Positions 5,751 through 9,944 of a stretch of 9,944 bases of DNA are shown in pieces. The position numbers were made by a program, and so were the translations under genes. The stretch lies in contig JAUPKM010000524.1 in assembly GCA_030837445.1 (NCBI GenBank), positions 1 through 9,944 of the forward strand, in the 5' to 3' direction. Every line of letters starts with the position of its first letter. Within the stretch, counting starts at the first letter, position 1. The DNA is from Actinomycetota bacterium. GTDB lineage: Bacteria; Actinomycetota; Actinomycetes; S36-B12; UBA10799. The notes below the pieces were generated by a model that was not told where the DNA came from, ran no database searches, and saw only the letters and a program-made list of their open reading frames with translations.

Positions 5751-7196
5751 ATGCCTCGCCCCGCCTTCCTCCAACAGCTCACGACCCTCACGCTTCTACT
5801 CGTCGTGTCCCCCCTCGCCGTCCTCCACGCCGATCCCGCCATCGCCCGGCCAGCGCAGATCACCAACCCCGTCATCACGCAGCGGGCCGACACGGCGATC
5901 ATCAAACACACCGACGGCTTCTACTACATGACCGCGTCCGTCCCCGACTACAAGCGCGTCGAACTGCGCCGCGCCACGACGCTTCAAGGACTCGGGACGG
6001 CTTCGACCGTCACAGCATTCACCGCGCCGTCCTCGGGCGCCCTGAGCGGCTACCTGTGGGCTCCCGACATCCGTTTCTACGACGGCGCCTGGTACCTGTA
6101 CTTCTCCGGCGCCCCCGGCACGGCCCGGTTCGACCAGCGGATCTACTGGATGCGCACCACGTCGGCCGATCCGACGCAGGGCACGTGGACGGCGCCCGCG
6201 CGACTCACCACGAATTGGGACTCGTTCTCGCTCGACCCGGCGTCCTTCGAGCACAACGGCTCCCGGTACCTGGTCTGGGCGCAGAAGGAGCCGGGGATCG
6301 CGACCAACAGCAACCTCTACATCTCCCGGATGAACGGGGCGACCGCGATCTCCGGTCAACAGGTGCGGATCGCCGTCCCCACCCTCGCCTGGGAGAAGGA
6401 GGGGTACGCGGTCAACGAAGGCCCGCAGATCGTCACGAAGAACGGGAAGATTTTCATCGCCTATTCGGCAGCGGCGACCGACGCCCGGTACAAGCTGGGC
6501 CTGCTCACGGCGTCCGGGACCGCGAACCTCCTCGACCCGGCGTCCTGGTCCAAGACCCCGAACCCCGTCTTCACGACCGCCAACGGCGTCTACGGCCCCG
6601 GGCACGGCAGCTTCACCGTCGCAGAGGACGGCACGACGGACATCCTCGTCTACCACGCTCGCGACTACGACCCGCCCGCTCCCGACGCGCTGACCGATCC
6701 GAACCGGCACACCAGGATGCAGCAGCTTCTGTGGAAAGACGACGGCTCCCCCTTCTTCGGGCAGCCCTCACCCAACGGAGCCACACGGACCCGGATCCAG
6801 GGATCGAGCAGCGGGAAGTGCCTCGACAACTACGACTACGACACGACGCCGGGCGCTCCGGTGAAGCTCTACGACTGCAACGGCAACACCGTCCAGCAGT
6901 TCGACTTCGACTACCTGGGCACGAGCCACTACCGCATCGTCAACCGCAACACCGGCACGTGTCTTGAGGACAAGAACGGCAGCACGACGTCCAACACCGA
7001 GGTCGTCCTCAACCCCTGCGACGGCTCAGCGGCGCAACGGTGGGGCATCCGCGACCGCGCGAACGGCTGGTTCCAGCTGTACAACGTCGGCGGAGGAATG
7101 TGCCTGGACAACTACAATCACGACAGTGCGAACGGCGCCCGGATCTCCCTCTACGCCTGCAACACCTCGACCGCCCAGATGTGGCGGCGTGCCTGA
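5751..7196 (+). CDS. Secreted GH43 arabinofuranosidase-like enzyme with ricin-type lectin domain
   Basis: Encodes 481 residues. AAGGGAG (5737-5743) precedes the ATG by 7 nt. A signal peptide covers about residues 1-32. Residues 38-338 are a GH43 five-bladed propeller. D47 (QRADTAI) fits the catalytic base, D162 (SLDPASF) the pKa modulator and E223 (NEGPQI) the general acid; WAPDI (103-107) and GPGHGS (282-287) are further family landmarks. The KHTDGFYYMTAS and ELRRA region recalls exo-acting alpha-L-arabinofuranosidases of subfamily GH43_26 (recalled, not searched). Residues 343-481 form one ricin B/CBM13-like beta-trefoil with three repeats starting KCLDN (356), TCLED (403) and MCLDN (450). 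Q-x-W is intact in the second (429-431) and third (476-478), but the first has QQF. The enzyme probably releases arabinose from plant arabinan or arabinoxylan outside the cell, with the lectin domain binding the polymer. It appears monocistronic. Confidence 0.9.
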   Translation: MPRPAFLQQLTTLTLLLVVSPLAVLHADPAIARPAQITNPVITQRADTAIIKHTDGFYYMTASVPDYKRVELRRATTLQGLGTASTVTAFTAPSSGALSGYLWAPDIRFYDGAWYLYFSGAPGTARFDQRIYWMRTTSADPTQGTWTAPARLTTNWDSFSLDPASFEHNGSRYLVWAQKEPGIATNSNLYISRMNGATAISGQQVRIAVPTLAWEKEGYAVNEGPQIVTKNGKIFIAYSAAATDARYKLGLLTASGTANLLDPASWSKTPNPVFTTANGVYGPGHGSFTVAEDGTTDILVYHARDYDPPAPDALTDPNRHTRMQQLLWKDDGSPFFGQPSPNGATRTRIQGSSSGKCLDNYDYDTTPGAPVKLYDCNGNTVQQFDFDYLGTSHYRIVNRNTGTCLEDKNGSTTSNTEVVLNPCDGSAAQRWGIRDRANGWFQLYNVGGGMCLDNYNHDSANGARISLYACNTSTAQMWRRA

Positions 7197-7216
7197 TCTG
7201 CGGATCCATCGATCTG

Positions 7217-7239
7217 CCGGTAGCCTCCTTCACTACCGG
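7217..7239 (+). terminator. Weak hairpin after the GH43 gene
   Basis: CCGGTAG (7217-7223) pairs with CTACCGG (7233-7239) over a 9-nt loop, 21 nt after the stop codon. The stem is short and there is no U-run, so this is a tentative terminator. Confidence 0.45.
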
Positions 7240-7305
7240 GCCGAACCCGATTCATGGTCTCTCACCCAGCCGTTGTCCTCCCTCCGCCAGGACGAAGGTG
7301 TGTCG

Positions 7306-7800
7306 ATGTTCGATCTCTTCCAGGGTCTTCCGATCCATGCGCTCGTCGTCCATGCCGCCGTCGTCCTGCTACCACTGTCGGCCATTGCCACGGCCGCGGT
7401 GACGGTCTTCTCCCGTTGGCGGCCCCTGCTCCAGTGGTGGCTCGGTATCGACGCCGTCATGCTCGTCCTCGCCTTCGTCGCCAAGGAGTCCGGCGAGAAG
7501 CTCCAGGCCCGTCTCAGCCAGGCCGAGGGGCACCAGGTCGCCGAGGATCACGCCGAGATGGGCGATCTCATTCCCCTCGTCGCCCTCGCTCTCCTGATCG
7601 CTGCCGCCATCGCCTACTGGCTCATCGGCCGTCTCGCGGTCACCGACGAGGTGCCCCCCGCCCGTCGTCTCATCGCCGTCGGCCTGGTGACCGTCGTCGC
7701 CCTGGGCACCGTCGGCTGGACCGTCGCCGTCGGTCACTCCGGTGCGGACGCCGTCTGGCGAGACCAGGTCACCAGCGGTCCCTCCTCACCAGCCTCCTGA
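7306..7800 (+). CDS. DUF2231 four-helix membrane protein
   Basis: Encodes 164 residues. The frame is open far upstream into the GH43 gene, but the ATG at 7306 is preceded by GAAGG (7294-7298) at 7 nt and starts the conserved GLPIHALVVHAAVVLLPLS motif. A GTG at 7300 is too close to that site. Four hydrophobic helices are visible (about 12-36, 42-59, 88-108 and 121-142). A charged loop (60-86) rich in Glu, His and Gln follows helix 2, and the C-terminal VGHSGADAVW is typical of the family. The paired His residues in helix 1 (H11, H16), in the loop (H76, H82) and at H144 could bind metal or haem, but the biochemical role of DUF2231 is not established. It is convergent with the regulator gene at 7817, only 16 bp away. 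Confidence 0.85.
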   Translation: MFDLFQGLPIHALVVHAAVVLLPLSAIATAAVTVFSRWRPLLQWWLGIDAVMLVLAFVAKESGEKLQARLSQAEGHQVAEDHAEMGDLIPLVALALLIAAAIAYWLIGRLAVTDEVPPARRLIAVGLVTVVALGTVGWTVAVGHSGADAVWRDQVTSGPSSPAS

Positions 7801-7816
7801 CGCCTCTGTTCCCGTG

Positions 7817-8125
7817 TCACTGTTCCGTGGCGCGCAACAGCCCGTTGAGGTACGTGCGATAGGCCTCGAAGGCCTCCCGTCCCCGCGACGTCAAGGAGGC
7901 GGTGGTGCGAGGCGTCCTGCCGACGAAGACCTTCTCGATGGTGAGATACCCGGCTTCCTCCAGACGGGTCAGCTGCACCGAGAGGTTGCCCCGCGTGAGC
8001 CCGGTCTCCCTCATCAGATAGGTGAAATCGGCGCTCGCGACCACACAGAGCATCGAAATGATCTTCAGTCGGGCGGGTTCGTGGATGATCCGATCAGGAT
8101 CGGCGTCGAAGGTGAAGTCACTCAT
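7817..8125 (-). CDS. Small winged-helix transcriptional regulator
   Basis: Encodes 102 residues, a complete single-domain winged helix of the HTH_34 (PF13601) / MarR-like type. HEPARLKIISML (15-26) is the usual opening of these regulators. The HTH spans about 33-61, with recognition helix TRGNLSVQLTRLEEAGYL (44-61). The beta wing follows (IEKVFVGRTPRTTASLT), then a dimerisation helix RGREAFEAYRTYLNGL. Its ATG overlaps the stop codon of the membrane-protein gene upstream (ATGA, 8122-8125), so the two are translationally coupled. The likely role is to control its own operon, perhaps with the membrane partner as the sensed or regulated output. No cysteine cluster or ligand domain is present (a single Cys, C27). 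The order is membrane protein first, regulator second. Confidence 0.88.
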   Translation of the reverse strand: MSDFTFDADPDRIIHEPARLKIISMLCVVASADFTYLMRETGLTRGNLSVQLTRLEEAGYLTIEKVFVGRTPRTTASLTSRGREAFEAYRTYLNGLLRATEQ

Positions 8126-8802
8126 CGCAGGTCGTCCGGTGCGACGGTGATCTCCTCATCCTCCGGCGGGGGGTTCTCGCGGAGATAGCCGGCCAGGGTC
8201 AGCACACCGCTGACGACGCTCAGGACCCCGAAGCCCATCCAGAGCAGGCCGATCGCCCCCTCGAAGCCGAACCCGGTCAGGACGATGCCCGCCCCGAGGA
8301 TCACCAGTACCGCCCCGACGACATAGAAGCGTTTCACTCCGGTCTTCCAGCCACGGACGCCGTACGCGGCACCGAGACCACAAGCCAGCGACGTGACGAG
8401 CCAGCCCCCGGCCCCGCCATCGGCGTCCTGGGGACGGCTGGCCAGGAAACCCGCGAGCCCCATCGCGACCAGGACGGCCACCACCAACTTGATCGTCCGG
8501 TGCCGTCCGGCGGGTGCCGTGTACTTGATGTATCCGGTGCGCGGATACGTGATCCGCTCCTTGGCCGTCCTCACGATCCGACCGGCGATCGGGAAAGCCA
8601 GGATCATCGTCATCGTGGAGAACGACCCGAACATGTCGTTCCCGGTGATCTCGGCGAGATACAGGAGCGCACCGACCAGAAAGATCGCTCCGCCTCCGAC
8701 GGCCTCCGGGATCCCGTCGACGAACCAGTACGCCAGGGCACGGCGCTGGGCCTGTCGGATGTCGTCCATGCCGGTCCGGGCCGGTCCCCCACGCGATGTC
8801 AT
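8122..8802 (-). CDS. Six-helix membrane protein coupled to the winged-helix regulator
   Basis: Encodes 226 residues from the ATG at 8802. The same frame allows a TTG at 8823 and an ATG at 8769. None has a good ribosome binding site, and a candidate promoter (8812-8839) would place the transcript start almost at 8802, so 8802 is preferred as a possibly leaderless start. After a basic N-terminus the sequence YWFVDGIPEAVGGGAIFLVGALLYL begins a run of about six hydrophobic segments, with a basic loop near the YPRTGYIKYT stretch (about residues 86-95) between helices 2 and 3. It ends in an acidic soluble tail (NPPPEDEEITVAPDD). I do not recognise an enzyme motif. Pairing of such integral membrane proteins with a small HTH_34 regulator is common in actinomycetes (general knowledge). 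Transport, sensing or lipid-related roles are all possible. Confidence 0.8.
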   Translation of the reverse strand: MTSRGGPARTGMDDIRQAQRRALAYWFVDGIPEAVGGGAIFLVGALLYLAEITGNDMFGSFSTMTMILAFPIAGRIVRTAKERITYPRTGYIKYTAPAGRHRTIKLVVAVLVAMGLAGFLASRPQDADGGAGGWLVTSLACGLGAAYGVRGWKTGVKRFYVVGAVLVILGAGIVLTGFGFEGAIGLLWMGFGVLSVVSGVLTLAGYLRENPPPEDEEITVAPDDLR

Positions 8803-8811
8803 GCCAACGAG

Positions 8812-8839
8812 TTTATGCGGCAAACTGGTCTACAGGCAA
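8812..8839 (-). promoter_or_regulatory. Candidate promoter, possibly leaderless, for the membrane-protein/regulator operon
   Basis: On the minus strand TTGCCT (8839-8834) and CATAAA (8817-8812) are separated by 16 bp. The -10 box ends 9 nt before the ATG at 8802, so transcription would begin at or next to the start codon. That fits the absence of a ribosome binding site there. Confidence 0.38.
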
Positions 8840-8907
8840 GCCCCGGAGCGGCCCTGCCGATCCGGGTACCAGATACCTGACCCGCCACTCCAACCGGAAG
8901 CCCTCAC

Positions 8908-8949
8908 CGTGTGCATCCACTGTCGCGATCGCGACGGTCAGTGCACACG
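8908..8949. repeat. 42-bp near-palindrome with perfect 14-bp core
   Basis: The centre GTCGCGATCGCGAC (8922-8935) is perfectly self-complementary. The outer arms CGTGTGCA (8908-8915) and TGCACACG (8942-8949) pair exactly about the same centre. Between them are two further pairs (8919/8938, 8920/8937), two wobbles and two mismatches. Weaker pairing continues to 8900/8957. It could be a cruciform, a terminator hairpin or a dyad protein-binding site. Confidence 0.8.
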
Positions 8950-8992
8950 TTGAGCGCGTGCGGCCAGACCAGCGGGTCAGTTACCCGGCTTC

Positions 8993-9020
8993 GACGTAAG
9001 GAGCACATGCGGACGTAAGG
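8993..9020. repeat. Direct repeat GACGTAAGG x2
   Basis: GACGTAAGG occurs at 8993-9001 and 9012-9020, 19 bp start to start, close to two helical turns. It may be a tandem operator, but no neighbouring start codon makes the target obvious. Confidence 0.5.
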
Positions 9021-9105
9021 GGGCGTACACGAATGCATAGGGAGGTGCTCCCGTCGACGCGAGATGCCCCCGATGCCCCGATGCGTCACACCAGAGCAAC
9101 CTCCC

Positions 9106-9120
9106 CCACTCGACGAGTGG
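9106..9120. repeat. 15-bp palindrome CCACTCG-A-CGAGTGG
   Basis: Seven-base arms flank a single central base. It sits 111 bp past the end of the transporter remnant on the minus strand and could be its old terminator or a protein-binding dyad. Confidence 0.4.
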
Positions 9121-9230
9121 AACCCCCCGAAGCTGGTCTCGGAAGGATCCTCCTTCGCGCTCAGGGTTTCACGCTCCTCACGGAACCCCGCTCGGCGTGC
9201 CGACACCAGGCTCCAGTCAACTCCGGCCGA

Positions 9231-9453
9231 TCAGGCCCGGCGGGTTCGGAGGAAGACGGCGGCGATGGCGATCCCGAGCATCGACGGCACGGCTGCCGCT
9301 TCGAATGCGGCGGCGGTGACGTGCGCGAGCGCGTCCCTTCCCGTGCCGTGGCCCGAGGTGCCCTCGTAGACGGTGATGAGCACGGACGAACAGCGCACAG
9401 CGCCACGGCCCCCACGCCGTGAGGATCCCGCCGACGATGAATCCCGGGGCGAG
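9231..9453 (-). pseudogene. Frameshifted, internally deleted remnant of a probable MFS drug transporter
   Basis: Two protein-like stretches lie in different minus-strand frames. From about 9453 to 9384 one frame reads LAPGFIVGGILTAWGPWRCA, resembling the G-P-x-x-G-G-x-L plus W-R segment (TM5-TM6, motif C) of EmrB/QacA-type MFS transporters, with a stop codon immediately upstream. From about 9386 to 9231 a second frame gives SVLITVYEGTSGHGTGRDAL and then a hydrophobic segment AAAVPSMLGIAIAAVFLRTR and stop, like the last helix of the same family. In an intact transporter of this type these regions would be separated by some 250 or more residues. I infer a large in-gene deletion plus frame disruption. 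No start codon with a ribosome binding site exists. The family assignment rests on motif resemblance only. Confidence 0.55.
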
Positions 9454-9462
9454 TCACGACAC

Positions 9463-9513
9463 CACCGTTCCGGGACCGGAGCCGTTCCGGGGACGGAGCC
9501 ATTCCGGGGACGG
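9463..9513. repeat. Three 17-bp tandem repeats after the DUF2202 gene
   Basis: Three abutting 17-bp units occupy 9463-9479, 9480-9496 and 9497-9513, starting one base past the DUF2202 stop codon. The clearest unit on the plus strand is AGCCGTTCCGGGGACGG. The second and third differ at one base, and the first differs at three. Each unit contains CCGT ... ACGG arms and can fold into a small hairpin, so the block may serve as a clustered terminator. Confidence 0.75.
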
Positions 9514-9944
9514 TCAGCCTCCGAAGGCGCGAAGGTGCCTCCGGGAGCCGTTGGTCAGGCGGGTGTACACAGTCGTGACGTCGGGCGCGGTGACGCCGGT
9601 GGCCGCCTTGGCCAGGTCTGCGATGTCCGCGTTCTCGACGTCACGCCCCACGGCCAGCGCGGCGGCGGGTGAGGCCGAGCCACGGGCGACCAGGCCGGTG
9701 TACTGCTGCTGCACCGAGGCGGTGGCGAAGGCGCCGTCGGACTTGCCTGCGGTGGGGTCGGTGACGCCGTACCGGGTCAGCAACGCCCGGACCTCGGTCA
9801 GGTGACGAGCCTCGGCGGTGGCGATCCGGGTGAACCTGGCGTCCCCGCTCGTCTTGGCCAAGGCCACGTACACGTCGCGGGCCAGCTTCTCCTCCTCCGC
9901 CATCCCGGCGAGCGCCGATTTCTGGTCGGCCGTCATGGTGCCCC
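9514..9944 (-). CDS. DUF2202 ferritin-like protein (5' end cut by the window)
   Basis: At least 140 residues are visible from Met at 9936, but the frame stays open to the window edge. The sequence around that Met (T-M-T-A-D-Q-K-S-A-L) matches the interior start of the domain rather than a true N-terminus, so the gene probably begins outside with a signal peptide. Numbered from that Met, M12-A-E-E-E-K-L-A-R-D-V-Y23 is the hallmark first helix, followed by E42-A-R-H45 (ExxH), then VENADIADL (100-108) with E101/D104, and the closing GSRRHLRAF (130-138). These carboxylates and His residues suit a diiron-type four-helix bundle of the ferritin-like superfamily. The physiological role of DUF2202 proteins is not established; metal binding or oxidative stress defence is inference. 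Tandem 17-bp repeats begin directly after its stop codon. Confidence 0.85.
   Translation of the reverse strand, partial: GTMTADQKSALAGMAEEEKLARDVYVALAKTSGDARFTRIATAEARHLTEVRALLTRYGVTDPTAGKSDGAFATASVQQQYTGLVARGSASPAAALAVGRDVENADIADLAKAATGVTAPDVTTVYTRLTNGSRRHLRAFGG

Larger units (their letters stand above)
8824..9230. other. Region without a supported gene, rich in dyads
   Basis: About 400 bp with no convincing coding sequence on either strand. Open frames here have no ribosome binding site and read as Arg/Ser/Pro-rich shadows. It holds the putative promoter at 8812-8839, the large palindrome at 8908-8949, two copies of GACGTAAGG (8993-9001 and 9012-9020), and small dyads GGGAG-GTG-CTCCC (9040-9052) and CCACTCG-A-CGAGTGG (9106-9120). 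The last may be a remnant terminator for the decayed gene at 9231-9453. Confidence 0.5.

Noticed and set aside
5796..6710. 304-codon minus-strand frame
   Set aside because: It is antisense to the GH43 domain, which has clear catalytic motifs; the composition is that of a shadow frame.
6964..7305. Extended N-terminus for the DUF2231 protein
   Set aside because: It would overlap the end of the GH43-lectin gene in another frame; the DUF2231 domain begins at 7306 with its own ribosome binding site.
8904..9206. 100-codon minus-strand frame
   Set aside because: It spans the large palindrome and shows no recognisable fold, start signal or signal peptide.
9033..9422. Plus-strand frame starting at ATG 9033
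   Set aside because: There is no ribosome binding site, the composition is Arg/Gly/Pro-rich, and it runs antisense to the transporter remnant.

Overview
This window looks like chromosome of a high-GC Gram-positive bacterium (an actinomycete). The evidence is strongly GC-biased codon third positions, AGGAG-type ribosome binding sites, several Sec-type signal peptides, hairpins without U-tracts between genes, and families common in Actinobacteria (DUF2231, DUF2202, a short winged-helix regulator, a GH43-ricin enzyme). I cannot name the genus from sequence alone. No rRNA, tRNA, insertion sequence or CRISPR array is visible.

Left part (1-5631) is a cluster of secreted proteins that I do not recognise as a named family. 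Four genes (21-503 +, 880-1293 +, 1389-1859 -, 4507-5631 +) encode signal peptides followed by one, two, two and five copies of a module. The module has a beta-rich GG-x-A-x-A stretch, a Cys, usually 15 residues, a second Cys, then Q-x-A-x-A-G-N-T-V and alternating hydrophobic residues. The 1389-1859 gene and an unrelated secreted gene (2161-2595) lie on the minus strand. The latter is translationally coupled (ATGA overlap) to a multi-pass Wzy_C/O-antigen-ligase-type membrane glycosyltransferase (2592-4202). The layout suggests an envelope or extracellular-matrix locus: small disulfide-containing repeat proteins, made and exported together with a polysaccharide polymerase or ligase that might build or attach a glycan to the same surface. 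That functional link is inference.

Middle part (5751-7800) holds a secreted GH43 arabinofuranosidase-like enzyme with a C-terminal ricin-type (CBM13-like) beta-trefoil, then a DUF2231 four-helix membrane protein.

Right part (7817-9944) is on the minus strand. A two-gene unit encodes a six-helix membrane protein and a small winged-helix regulator (ATGA overlap), possibly leaderless. A region of about 400 bp without genes follows, with a 42-bp near-palindrome (58 bp with mismatches) and a repeated 9-mer. Next come a frameshifted, internally deleted remnant of what looks like an MFS drug transporter (about 9231-9453), three 17-bp tandem repeats, and the 3' part of a DUF2202 ferritin-like gene that runs off the window edge.

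The best candidate for something undescribed is the Cys-repeat secreted protein family with its embedded Wzy_C ligase operon.
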